A stretch of 64,000 bases of DNA from Deroplatys truncata. Taxonomy: Eukaryota; Arthropoda; Insecta; Mantodea; Mantidae. A model generated the notes under the pieces. That model did no database searches. It was not told the DNA's origin and worked only from the letters and a program-made list of their open reading frames with translations. The stretch spans positions 462,281,321 to 462,345,320 of the forward strand of contig CM060990.1 in the NCBI GenBank assembly GCA_030765065.1. The letters run 5' to 3'. Positions 47,575-58,959 of the stretch are shown here, piece after piece; the first letter of the stretch is position 1, and the number at the start of each line of letters is the position of its first letter. Both the position numbers and the translations under genes were made by a program.

Positions 47575-48542
47575 TGCGGTGGTATACTTCAAATGTTATA
47601 TTTAATTTGTTGAGCCCCACGTTTGGGAGCCAATTTGAGACGTTATCATTAATGTTGTTTGTATATTTGTGTTTACTCCACGTGGTGAAGCCATTTTGTG
47701 ACGTGATTCTTTGTTAGGTTTGTTAGCTCCATCTGGTGTTAGCAATTTGCGGCAGTATTAGTGTTTGTTTGAAAGAATGCTAATGATATTTTATTTTTAT
47801 TTAATTTTTGGTTTACTGTCCTCCGGCTAGCTATGATCTTGTTCGAGCACTTCTCTTTATACAGGTTGTGTAAACGGAAAGGAGTCTTTTATCCAAAGAT
47901 AACACTGATGAAAGAATTTGTTTTACACTTTTATTGTCGAACACATTCACTATCACATTTACACATTGATCTTGACACTCACCAAACTGAAACTGTTATA
48001 ATAACTTCATTACTGATCACTCTTAACTTGCGTACTTCAACTTTCTGTGTAATTAACTTTACAACACTTGAGATTTTTCATAACTCTGCTGGACTGAAGG
48101 CGACGTGTAACGTACAAATATTTTCGACGAACTGACGGGGTCTATCTCTAACCTAGCCCTTTTTATACTCCTACACCCCGATATGCCTAAAGATTATAAC
48201 TGAGCTGCAATTAGCTAATAAAACGCGCCAACATTAGCGTCTATTTTTATATCCAATGAAAATTATGAATACATATGCTTTAGGGAAAATGTTCCAGAAG
48301 ATTCTGAAGAAAAAACGCGCCAACATTACGTAACTTCCTCGTCTCCAATAATGATAAACAGCTCACCCCTTCGCTGCATTATTGCACGCTATTATTGTCA
48401 GTTTCAGTAAGGCCGTATAAACTTACTTCTCAACAATAATTACAATCAACAAACATCTCAAATCAATGTCACATAAAAATACATATTCATACTGTAATCA
48501 CTCTTTACATTTAAATAATTTATGATACAAATTACTGCATCA
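47575..48542 (-). repeat. 5' LTR of LTR element 2
   Basis: 968 bp, TG...CA. It contains a minus-strand TATA box (plus 48160-48167) and, near its U5 end, three further decayed PBS-like motifs (47614-47637, 47676-47698, 47726-47750). Confidence 0.92.
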
Positions 48543-48546
48543 TGGT

Positions 48547-48878
48547 TATTTATAAGCGAAAAAATTTTAAGAAACCGAACCAATTAGGTAGTTTATTATT
48601 AATTACAAGAGGCTCAAATTCGATTCCCAGAACACACACAGGATGTTTTTCTCAGTTGGAAGGCCTGGCACAAGGTACACTAAGTGAATATTTACTATCA
48701 TTCATTGGAGTACTTGAAATTAAGGGTTTTATAAATTATTTGTAGATTAGTTATGAAAATATGGGAAAATGGTTAGATAAGGTCGTTTCAGTGCTACACA
48801 TTCAATTTTTTCGTATCTGCTTATTGCTAACCAAAATAGACATGTGATAATAACACAAAATGCAGGTAATTACTGTTG

Positions 48879-48911
<33 letters not shown>

Positions 48912-49590
48912 AAGTAGCCAAGTCTGTATTGCCTAATTTTAAAAACTTTCTAATCAAGAGTTTTATGATTAATTTAAAGTGAGAGGCAAGGTTAGCTGTT
49001 AGTTCATAAGGGGTCAAGAAGATTGTGTGAATGCTACACGTTTCCAAGGTAGACGGAAATGTACTTTCGTTGCATGGCCCTTCATCTCTAGCTACGTTTT
49101 GGGCTTATTAGTGGTTGTTTGGTTTCCCTCTGCTCTTTCTACATTGAATAACAAAGCTTAGCCCATGTTTTATGTTTCAGGTCGTATTTATATTTTTGAT
49201 GAATATACGTTACATGTCACCTCAGCTAATAAAACAACAACTTGCAAAACAATTCCCGCGTATGACAGTTCCAGGCTGTATACCAATTTTCGTGCTGGAG
49301 AATGCAAAAATATGTTTAGAAAACAAATTTTTAAATGCTAAAATGCTTTCAAAATATCGGTTGAAACACGTGCAAGCAACAGCTTGACGAATATCTTAGT
49401 GTGGACCATGATGATAAACCACCTTTGCTTCATTGGCCGCCATGAAAGATACATCAACCATAGTCTTCCATAGTTACGGTACCGCAAACAAGCACTTCTG
49501 TGCATCCCTTTAAATGACCAAATGCGTCATCCTCAATAATAAAAACAATGTTGATTATTTTTATGTAATTTAATTAACCTTAAAATGTTT
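48547..49590. other. Mostly unassigned sequence with a poly-T run
   Basis: Apart from the possible SINE fragment above, only a 30-bp T run at 48880-48909 stands out. It could be the minus-strand poly(A) tail of a retroposed sequence, but no coding sequence is recognised to its left. Confidence 0.4.
48590..48720 (+). repeat. Possible SINE fragment
   Basis: A B-box-like AATTCGATTCC (48618-48628) is followed by a body containing TTTTTCTCAG and GGCCTGGCAC. The A-box half is degenerate. Low support. Confidence 0.3.
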
Positions 49591-49595
49591 GTTCC

Positions 49596-49927
49596 GAGCA
49601 GAATGACTCAGGCGATAATGTTTGTGGCCCGCATTCGGGGGTTGCAGATTCAAATCCCCAGGGTCTGACGAATGTTTTTTCACGGTTTTCCTCGGTCGCT
49701 AGGCGAATGCCGGGCTGGATAACTTGATCCGCGAATTTTCATATCATCCCTTTCATCACTGCATTTCATTTCCTCCTTCTTCACCGCCATATCAGGCATT
49801 GGGCTGCTCACCCTTCCTGAATATGCGGTGATCTAGAGTTTGCTTGCTCCTCGACAGGCTACTGACCCAAGGCAATTTGACTTGTAAGCTCTACAAATAG
49901 GAGGGTAATCAGTTAAAGAAGAAGAAA
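49596..49927 (+). repeat. tRNA-derived SINE
   Basis: A tRNA-like head with A box ATGACTCAGGCGATAATG (49609 onward) and B box AGATTCAAATCCCC (49646-49659). The body includes the TTTTCCTCGGTCGCTAGGCG and AATGCCGGGCTGG segments that I associate with a widespread insect SINE body, and the 3' end is GAAGAAGAAAA. No target duplication found. Confidence 0.65.
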
Positions 49928-50089
49928 ATGTTTAATATAATGATAATTATTGCAAGGCTGAAAATAGAACTAATAATTATTTTATGACAGCAAACATAAC
50001 CTCACAAGCAAAATTAAATTACCATTGCGAGTTGTATACGGTATAATTATGCAACAGGAGAAACCCAGTTTTTCTTTCTCTATCACATA

Positions 50090-50375
50090 CATAGTAGGTA
50101 GAGAAGGTATTGCATTCCACCCAAAAATTCGATAACGAGATTTCACCAGAAATGCACGTTTTGAGCCCCCCGAATCCAAATAAAGCATTTTTAGAAAAAT
50201 GTCAATGTGTGTGTGTGTCTGTGGTATTTAGGCTCAGTACCTTTCAAAGATGCGACACGAAGATTTTCAGGAAAATCTTCCACCTCAAACTACACTTTAC
50301 TTGGACATTTTTCGAAATTGTTTATTTCCTAATATATGGCTGTACAGATTTTGATTAAAATACCATATATGAAAG
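50090..50375 (+). repeat. Unclassified dispersed repeat, copy 1
   Basis: Pairs in inverted orientation with 53345-53700. Shared blocks include AAAAATTCGAT, CGAGATTTCACC, TTTTGAG(C/G)CCCCC, a GTGTGTGTG run and GATTTTGATTAAAATAC. Identity is about 65-70% by eye. Class unknown. Confidence 0.6.
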
Positions 50376-51700
50376 ATATTTACATGAACCATAAAATTTA
50401 TATCTTGAATTTTCTGGGATAAGTCTATGAAGTCCTCTTCATACGGAAGGAATGTTGTATAATCTTGTATAACTGGTAAACGTTAAGCGATCGACGAAAA
50501 CGCTCTACACAAAAAATGTAGATCTCTTTAAAACACGCAGTTTATTTCAAATAAGTGTTTTGTGGCATAAGCCATTTCTGAGATATCCGATAGTAATGGT
50601 TCGAATTGTTCATTACTTTGCCATTCGCTTGAAGTACTGTCAACATTCACATGTTTCTTGCGATTGCATGGAAACAGTATGGAATTTTAAGGCAGCGTAT
50701 AGCGTCCAGTTCTTAAACATTTGACTATCGCTGTTTCGTTTGTGTCTGTAACGAAATACGTATTGCAGCTATTTCTACAAAGCCCTATCTTGATTAAAAT
50801 TAAGTAGATAGAAAAAATAAGCTTTCGTAAGAATAGTTTGTATACCCACTAACAAACGATAGAGGTTAGAGAAAGTCATGTAAATGTATCGCATCAGAAT
50901 GTTTCTTATTACATTTTATATAACATTGATCATCAAGACACTGATTTACCTATTTCATTTTTTTTAGTTCACGCACGACTTTTTATCAGTTTTTATTCCA
51001 AGCAGAACCCTGTAGCTATCTGAATATTTGAGGTTATGCCTACACGCTAACCACCAATACAGGAAAAAAGAAAGGTTTTCTCCGTCCGTTATAGAATCAA
51101 AGCAGATATGATGGGAGTAAAACAAACAAAAGTAGAGGAAGGAACTATTAGTAGCACTCTGTTGATTATAATTATCATGTGTAATACCACAAGATGTATT
51201 TAACAAATGTATTGGTACATAAATGATGAAATGTATACATCAGTCTATACTATAGCAATTAAGACTTTATATATAGTTACTGTAGTGCGATGTATCATTT
51301 GAATGCGCTGCTATGTTATTTCAATGACTTGTGAGTAATTAAGAGTAACGACATCTTGGGATAGTTTTCCCAACTAACTACAAAAAAAGACGAGGAAATA
51401 CATGTTTCTAAAGACATGTTATCAATTAAGAACACAATTAAAATTGGCACCCAGTGAAAGTAAAGGTAAACCCAGTCTGTGTATTTGAAGCCGAAATAGG
51501 TTATCACTATTTCTCAATTTGTTGATTATAACGTTACGATGTCTTCATTAATTTGTAAGGAAAGTGGGTTTTTCTTTCCATCTGTGTGGTTTGTGCGCAT
51601 GGCCTATTCAATTATTACAGAAAAAACAAATGCTATCAACTTCGACAAGATTATATCGAGAATATCACACTGAAAGGTGCCTGTGAATGGGTGAAATTTA
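50376..51700. other. Unassigned AT-rich sequence
   Basis: No gene or repeat recognised. Confidence 0.4.
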
Positions 51701-51711
51701 TACGTTTGTAA

Positions 51712-51955
51712 CACTCCATTGGTTGGTTATTTCATGAGTTAAACTTTGATTGACACTGGTCAGTCGAGGAGCAATGAGCTCATTGATTGGCCGAAAGGCA
51801 ATCTGATATGGAACGTATTAGTCGGAGCGCTATCTTGTTTCGCAATTATCTTCTAAGGTTCTGATTGCTCTCTTCTCTCGTGACGTCATAATGTGTGCTA
51901 TGGGATGTACTACCTGTCTTCTGAAGGATCTGTTCTTGTGAGTTTAGCTTCCTTT
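51712..51955 (+). promoter_or_regulatory. Candidate host promoter and first exon
   Basis: A locally GC-richer stretch with several ATTGG/CCAAT-type boxes (51718-51722, 51783-51787), a perfect cAMP-response/ATF site TGACGTCA (51881-51888) and a good splice donor (TTGTGAGT, 51937-51944). TATA-less promoters with NF-Y and CRE sites look like this. No downstream coding exon was recognised in the window, so this is a motif-based suggestion. Confidence 0.25.
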
Positions 51956-53344
51956 TTCCTGTTATTATAGAATCGTGTACGGTTTATAATATTATCGATT
52001 AGAATATAAAGCACTCACTTTCATATGCATTTTGTGCAGTTATAACTTTTCTCTCTATGTCTTACGGAAAACAAGCTAGTACTGGGGAATTTGACCCATT
52101 GTGCGGTGCACATGTGTTTAGTCCACCCTGAATTCACAGAAACTTAACAGCAGTCATGTTAACTTGCAGTAGAGGTAGCCTACGTATCCGGAAATATAAA
52201 TGAAGCAAGTTCATAAGGGTGCAAATCCAAACCGCGCGGAAAACATTCACCATAGAGGGAACAACGTCGGCGCGTGCGTCGGTGCCACTAGGCAGTCGCA
52301 GATTGTGCAAAATGGGTAGCAGCAACAGGGTGAATGCTACTTTTATTTTCAGGTGAAGCAGAGATTAATAACCAAATCCTGTAAGGCTAGCAAAAATTTA
52401 TTACATTAGTGACATGAAAACAAAGCTATGGTTGTAAACACCGATATGTGCAGAAATTTCAAAAGTGACGACAACACAAAATTGCTACTGCAAGTGGATA
52501 CAGAAAAACTGTATAGGCAATGAAGTAATCTTAGGGGTGTAAGAATAAATAACCAAAAATCCATCTTCAGAGAAAGTACTTTTAGTGGTAAAACAAACGT
52601 TGTAATCTCCAAGAAAAATGCTGAATTTTACATTTTTGTAAAATTAATAATGAATCAGACCAGACTGAAGGATACATAAAGAATACTTAAACAGTACATA
52701 TGTTCCGCGATTTCATGCAACCATAAAAGTTCCTCATCTCAGCTCAAATTTTGTTTTACCGACATAGAAGAAGCATTTTACTTGAAAATTAAAAAAATAA
52801 AGTCTGATGTTTTGCACCCACATGGCTTTCTCTTCTTTCTCTCTCTTGCACAAACTCTTCTTACAAACACTTATTCATCTATCTACTTCATGTTAATCGC
52901 GATAAACGTTTGCAAAAATTGCCTTATTGCATATTTTCTTAATGGTATAACGGGATTAGGGGAATACATCGCTTTAAGCGATGGTCAAATATTTTAAGAG
53001 CGGGTCGTTATGTAGGTAATGGCTTTGAAATTCCGTTCGGTTTGCATGACTAAGATAAGAAAAAGAAGCAAAAATAAATTACTTCCCATTTAAGAAAGGT
53101 ATAAGCAATTTAAAATGCAAACCAATAATAAGGAATATTTCTCAAATTGTTAGCTCAAAAAGAAGAAAGAAAGAAAGAAAGAAAGAGAAACTGGAGCTTT
53201 AACGAGATCTACATTTTGGTGTAGTAAGATTTTGTCTATCTCTTACGGTTTACCAGTTATGCAAAAGTCATTCAGAATTAAGTGGAATTCAGAGGCTATT
53301 TCCAGAAAATTCAACATACACATTTCCCTTGTCCTAAAAATATC
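51956..53344. other. Unassigned AT-rich sequence
   Basis: No gene recognised. Short AAAG repeat at 53163-53187. Confidence 0.4.
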
Positions 53345-53700
53345 TTAAACATACCGTATTTTAATCAAAATCGTTAGAGCCATTATTGAAAGATTAAATT
53401 TTCGAAACATTTTCCATGTAAAGGGTATTTTGGGGTGGGGGAATTTCTTGAAAATGGTTGTGTCGCATCCTAGAAGATGCTGAACATAAATACCAAACTT
53501 GGTTTTTGACATACTTTTCGTTTTTGAGTTATGCTGTTCACAGACACACACACACACACACTGACCTTTTTTCTAAAAGTGCTTTTTTGAGTTCAGGGGG
53601 GCCTCAAAACACCTTTTTCCGGTGAAATCTCGACATCGAATTTTTCGGTGGAATGTAATGCTTCTCTGCTTACTATATGTAGTAGAGAAAGTAAAAAGGT
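53345..53700 (-). repeat. Unclassified dispersed repeat, copy 2 (inverted)
   Basis: The inverted partner of 50090-50375, with an ACACACAC tract at 53543-53562 corresponding to the GT tract of copy 1. Confidence 0.6.
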
Positions 53701-54375
53701 ATTACACAATACTTATGAGGTGTATACCTATATAATACACAGTCTTATATACTAAATACTTTATAGTTTTATTTCTTAAAAATATATATATATATATATT
53801 ATAATTATATATATGTATATAGGTGTGTTATCTGTACCTAAGAAATGGGTTACGTGAGAGAGGGAGAGGGTGGGAGAGGCCATACTTCAGGTTTCTGTAC
53901 GTAAAATGTTTCGAGGAATACATAGGCCACTTTCACGTTGACTTATAAGAATTGTTTACTAAACCCTATTATTTGTAACCTTGCACTGTTGACGTGTATG
54001 CTTCTGCGCTCCCTTTCCGTTCCTTTCCCATGACTGGCTAAACTACACCTTTGAATGTATTACAAATAAGGCCTGTGCAATGTAAGGTCAGGCAATAAGC
54101 GCGATAAAAACACTGCCATACAGATGCACACGGGTTTTTCGTCATCTTGAGAGGCAGGCTTAAACTGAAGGATCCTCCTACCTATTTCATGATAAGAATT
54201 TACAAGCAATTCAGATGCATTAACTCTATTACGTAACATATCGTATTCATACCGTTATGAAAATTTAAATTTGACAATTCCCTTCAAATATATACTTTGT
54301 TTATTTTAAAGGAAAGGAGGACAATAAGTGCTATATGCACTGCGATCAGTTGTGATCAGTTGTGCTTCTCTTAAT
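53701..54375. other. Unassigned sequence with (TA)n
   Basis: TA-rich microsatellite at 53781-53820. The right part may be the 3' UTR of the minus-strand non-LTR fragment that follows. Confidence 0.4.
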
Positions 54376-54660
54376 TTAATTTCCTAAGATCTTTGCCTCC
54401 GCAAAGTTTGCGAATCTCTTAGTAGGAACTTCTTGAAATCCATGCAATTGCATTATTTTCTGATCAAAGTATTTAACCCTAAGAACTGCGAGAGCTTCAC
54501 AGTCACACAGCAAATGAGATACTGTTTCATTTGCTCTCCTGCATGTTCTACATACTTGATCGACTACTTTGCCCATTTTGTAGAGATGCCCATGCAACTG
54601 ACAGGGTCCTCTTAATAGACCAACTGTCTGCTTTATTGCAATTCCTCTCATTTTAAGCAC
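54376..54660 (-). pseudogene. C-terminal fragment of a non-LTR retrotransposon ORF2
   Basis: The minus-strand translation reads KQTVGLLRGPCQLHGHLYKMG, then CRTCRRANETVSHLLCDCEAL, a CxxC...H...C zinc motif followed by LRVKYFD. This is the segment after the RNase H/RT region near the end of ORF2 in jockey/R1-like elements. The 94-codon frame is open, but it is only the 3' end of the gene: a 5'-truncated copy. Confidence 0.72.
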
Positions 54661-55580
54661 TCACTGTATTCAAATATATTAAGATAAATGTTAATCCTAA
54701 ATAAGGAATAGTTTGTATAGCACAACAACCTATTGCACGACAGAAGCCAATGAGATATGACTAGTGCACGCGACAGTTAAGAGATATGGGGCAAAGTTAT
54801 ACGGTAGGTACAGAGTTTAAGAATAATTTCATTGTAGACGTACAGCACGCTAAGCAAACCTTCCTAGGCGATCCCCGTGGTCGCTTGGGCAGGGGAGAGG
54901 GTTTGTGTCTTTCTAAATATTGTGGGTAACCGAAACAAAACCCAAGCAATGGCAAAGTAGGAAAAAGGGCAACAAGCAGAACAAGAAACAAAAAAATTCA
55001 TTTTCCATTGCTAACTTATGAACAATGTTTTTCCGTTCAGGTTTCGAGCTTTGGTAATTCCTTCTCCCTTTCCACTCTATATGTCTCTTTCTAAATTTGT
55101 TTTAAAGCTACATACAGACTTTTTTTAAATTTCCAATGCCAATTAGAAATGAAATACCTTTCACAAACTGTCTCAGAAATATTCTTCCTTCTTATTTTGG
55201 TTTCACTTTAAAAAATCCTTCTAATAATAGGTATAAATTATATTAAGAAGCTAATATGTTGTGGAATTATTCTGTGCATTTGCAGGGTTAGATACGAGCA
55301 CCAGTTATCAATCTGAGCGAAAATAAAATGTAAAATGTCGGAATATCCATTTCGATATGCGACCAATGCAAATTGTGAGGGATGTTTTTGCATACTGAGC
55401 TTGAAATTTTCTTTGCTGAATGCATAACTGATTTCAGAGCGCAATTATAATCTAGGTGTAACTACATACCCAGGAAAATTTAAACGGATTTTATGTAATT
55501 ATATCTCGTAGTGATTGAAGACACCTTGAAAGTTTACCAGGATACGTGCATCCAATGAGAGAAGTATAATTAGTGTTCAG
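54661..55580. other. Unassigned sequence
   Basis: No gene or repeat recognised. Confidence 0.4.
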
Positions 55581-55660
55581 ACATCTCATCGTAGCGCAGT
55601 GGTAGTGCATCGGCAAGGAAAGGCGAAGATGCGTGGTTTGTCGTGACAATGAAGGTTTTG
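55581..55660 (+). repeat. SINE head remnant
   Basis: A strong A-box match TAGCGCAGTGGTAG (55592-55605) and a degenerate region where the B box should be. No cloverleaf can be drawn. Confidence 0.4.
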
Positions 55661-56039
55661 AAACCTGATTAATTCTTCAGACTAAACTACGATGTTTAAA
55701 ACGGTTTAAAATGTTTGGCTAATACAGTACATCGGTTGAAAGCGGTACTTTTACAAAGCCCTCTTAAGGGTAACTGAAATCAATTCATATACTTTAAGAA
55801 TATAGCAATGGACCGTTGTTGCGGGACACTGCGCATGCTCATTGCGGATTTCGAGAGTCTTCTAAAAATGATTCCACACATTGCGTTGAAATATCACCTG
55901 TTACGACTACCATCGTAACATATTCTAAGGGAATTGACTGCACTTGGGCAGGAGGAACTAAATGCGTTGGTTTTATTATCATTTGAAGCGGAATACATGA
56001 TTGCAATTTGTTTGTTTAGTGTTAGTAGAATAATTCAAT
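55661..56039. other. Unassigned sequence
   Basis: Nothing recognised. Confidence 0.35.
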
Positions 56040-56215
56040 TCCGGTAACCTCAGTAGCAGAGTGATGAGTATGCCCAACTATCACCTGGGGTACTGGGGTT
56101 CGATTCACTACTTGATAGGTAAAAGCTTTATCCACTCTAAATGTCGAACACTCCTAACGGCCTACAATTTGGCTGATGAACATAAGCGCTCATTTATTTT
56201 CTTTTATGTTATGAA
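56040..56215 (+). repeat. tRNA-derived SINE remnant
   Basis: A-box-like TAGCAGAGTGATG (56054-56066) and B box GGTTCGATTC (56097-56106), followed by a body ending ATAAGCGCTCATTTATTTT. Tail and target duplication unclear. Confidence 0.55.
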
Positions 56216-57180
56216 CAGATAATTTTCCTTTTAACATGCTATAGCCTACATCGGGGGATGTCTGGTGTGCTAAGGCCGTTGTTATGGCGTTTTCTCAAAT
56301 TAAAATAAAGCAAAGCCTACCTACCACATATGTAAGTATAACATCGGGAAACTGCATAGCTTTGTAAAAATGAATCAATGTTCGTTTAATAACAAAAAGC
56401 AAGGGTATCTATTGAGATGACAGGTGATTAAGAGTGGAAATTGCGTAAGTCCACCTCTTTTATTTTTGCTTTTTTTTTTAATTTTGTTCGAAGGCCTGTA
56501 TTACGATCCCGGTTATGGTTCCAGTTAGATATTAACCTGGAGTTAGGTCCACATTTTCGTATTACGACCTTCGGTTAATAGCTAACGTGGAGTTATAATT
56601 GTTTGTTTTTTTCAACCTTCACCCTAAGGTCTCTTACGACCTTCGGGGAAACCTCACTGCACCAAGAAATGGCTGGACCCATTTATTTAAGGTCTCTTAC
56701 GACCTACGGAAACCTCACTCCACCAAGAAATGGCTGGATCCATTAATTTTATTAGTTGGAGGCACCCTGCTGGTGATGTCCGTTACTTCCGATGGTAGAA
56801 TGGTGAGGATGGCGGTGTAGTGAGAGGACCTACATCTTTTACCTTGGACTTCGAATATCTCTGGGATTTGGGGATATTGTACATGAGCTAGTGAGAGGTG
56901 CAGGCTTGGATAGTGTCGACTTAAAATCAACATATAATGTTGTCCCCTTTGTTGCCTGTTCAACTGCGTGATTATAAGAGCCTTACTTTCCCTCGGCAAC
57001 CCTTTTCGACGAATCCTCACACGGATTCTGGCACACAGAGAGATGCCGACAAGTGATAAGCTTCTTTGTTCTATGCCGGCAAGCCCCGCCCATTTTATTT
57101 CTACTGTTTAATCGCTTATATCTCCTGAATGAAAATAGATACAACAATGAGATAAAAACTAATCAATTCTCTGGAATGCG
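56216..57180. other. Left flank or terminal part of the polymerase-bearing element
   Basis: No gene recognised. A 63-bp tandem duplication (56626-56688, 56689-56751; AAGGTCTCTTACGACCT... with AAGAAATGGCTGGA) lies here. By analogy with the element at 34.6-43.4 kb, the outer terminal repeat of the polymerase element may start in this interval, but I cannot place it. Confidence 0.35.
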
Positions 57181-57183
57181 CCG

Positions 57184-58340
57184 CGTCATTAGGGTATTAT
57201 TTCAAGTTGACTGGGATGCCTCGGTTCGAATCCTACGAGTGATTACAAATTCATCTTCTAATAATTCAGAGACTGATTAAGATAAAGACGACAAATAAAC
57301 TTTATTACATTAATGTCATTAGGTAGTTGCTTGTAAATGTATATATGGGTACCTGGTGTCCTCGGTTCGATCCATAATTTTAAAATCTCCATTATCTCGG
57401 AAACTAAGAGAGGTAGAGGGGTGGACCAAAGCATGATTGATAGCTCCTGTAATGGGTAATTAATACTGTAGATAATTTCCAATCAGTTGCCCTTACTTCG
57501 AATCCCGATCTTTCAATCACTTCCTTAATTTTTCTCTATACTCTATAATATATCACTTAAATTGATGCTGTAACTGTATACAGCTCTTTTAAACATATCA
57601 AACTAATATTGTAAATAATTTTGTTTCTGGTGTTCTGGGTTCGAATACCTATAAAATGTAATTTAATTATAAATTTCATAACATCTAAACTAATTAAGAT
57701 AAAGACGCGAAATAAACTTTATTGCATTTCTGTTATTAGGTAGTATCTTGTAGATGTGTAATAAGATACCTGACGTCCTGGGTTCGATCCTTAATTTTTA
57801 AATTTTCATTATCTCGGGAACTAAGTGAGGTAGAGGAGTGCACCAAAGCATGATTGATAGGTTCTGTACCGGGTGATTAATGTTGTATATAATTGTCGAT
57901 CAGTTGTACCTGGTTCGATTCCCCATCTTTTAATGACTTCCTTAATTTTCCTCTGTACACTAGAATATATCACTTAGATCGATGATGTAACTGCATACAG
58001 CTTTGTGTAACATGTCAGACTAATATTATAAATTATTTTGTTCCTGGTGTTCTGGGTTCGAATATCGATTCAATGAAATTTATTTGCAAAAATTTAATAA
58101 CTCGTAATTTAATTTAGATAGACATGTCAAGGTAAACGTAAATAGAGTATCTAGTCCTTAAATATCGTTATCATGACAAATATTACTTTAAAGTACTCAG
58201 ATCGAATCCCGAAGGGGTGATTTCATATATCTTCAAGCTTATGGATCATATCAGGTTCGAGTAAAGATTAAATGCTAGATGCTGATATTGGGGAGCTAAA
58301 ATACATTTATTAAAAGTATTACCGGGTTCGATTTAGAAGC
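57184..58340 (+). repeat. Array of tRNA B-box-like motifs in ~420-bp tandem repeats
   Basis: GGTTCGANTCC-like motifs at 57223, 57364, 57495, 57638, 57781, 57912, 58055, 58199, 58254 and 58325. The first eight are spaced 141, 131, 143, 143, 131, 143 and 144 bp. Three successive motifs form a higher unit of about 420 bp (57265-57684 resembles 57685-58105, including TAATTAAGATAAAGACG-type starts and a CATTATCTCGG segment). No matching A boxes at tRNA spacing and no cloverleafs, so these are neither tRNA genes nor simple SINE arrays. Confidence 0.8.
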
Positions 58341-58368
58341 TTAGAATCTGTGTAACTCTGGAAAAATT

Positions 58369-58885
58369 GCTTTTCTCATGATTGTAGTGAAATGTAATGG
58401 TCTTTCTGTGAGAAGATGGAAAGGAAGAATTGAAAAGGGAATAAAAACATGAAATAATTAAGTAAATAAGGGGGAAAATCTTCTACGTTACCTTTTAAGC
58501 TTTTACTCTAAGAATTGTGATAATACAGCTGGAATTAACCTTGGTACAATAGGTGATGGTGGTGGTGGTGGTGGTGGGGGTGGTGGTGGGGGTGGTGGTG
58601 GTAGGCTTTGAATTTGAAATATATGCCTGAATGAGCGTTTGCTTTTCTCGTGATTGCAGTGAAATGTAATGGTCTTTCTGTGGGAAGATGGAAAGGAAGA
58701 ATTGAAAAAGGAATGAAAACATGAAATAATTAAGTAAATAAGGGGGAAAATCTTCTAGGTTTCCTTTTAAGCTTTTACTTTTAAATATTGCGATAATACA
58801 GCTTGAATTAGCCTTGGTACAATAGGTGGTGATGGTGGTGGTAGTGGTGGTAGGCTTGAATTTGAAATATATGTCTGAATGAGCG
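58369..58885 (+). repeat. 272-bp tandem duplication with (GGT)n
   Basis: Two copies starting GCTTTTCTC(A/G)TGATTG at 58369 and 58641. Each has a GGT/GGGGGT microsatellite near its end (58552-58604 and 58825-58853) and a TGAATGAGCGT end. They sit between the B-box-like array and the polymerase promoter. Confidence 0.85.
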
Positions 58886-58959
58886 TGTGGGAATACCTCT
58901 CTTGCTGGTGTGACAGCATAAGCAGGTAGTTATGAGACGAGTTTAAACGTGTTTGATGC

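Larger units (their letters stand above)
44442..48542 (-). mobile_element. LTR retrotransposon 2: young, gag-only
   Basis: A minus-strand element of 4.1 kb. The LTRs at 44442-45412 and 47575-48542 differ by roughly ten changes in 970 bp, start TG and end CA, and are flanked by TGGT (44438-44441 and 48543-48546). It has an intact tRNA-Lys-type primer-binding site next to the 5' LTR and one intact gag ORF. There is no room for protease, RT, RNase H or integrase (internal region 2.16 kb). Near-identical LTRs and intact gag imply a recent insertion that used enzymes from an autonomous relative. The class is gypsy-like by primer site and gag style. Confidence 0.88.

Noticed and set aside
49172-49387. 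71-codon ORF with a plausible hydrophilic C-terminus
   Set aside because: No domain or family recognised, and codon content is like the surrounding AT-rich DNA.
56489-56545. Harbinger-like inverted repeat end (GGCCTGTATTACGATCC...GGTTA)
   Set aside because: Only one possible end seen; no partner terminus or 3-bp duplication found.
57223-58335. Cluster of tRNA genes or a CRISPR-like array
   Set aside because: Only the B-box motif repeats; no A boxes at the right distance and no cloverleafs. Spacing of ~140 bp and eukaryotic context exclude CRISPR.
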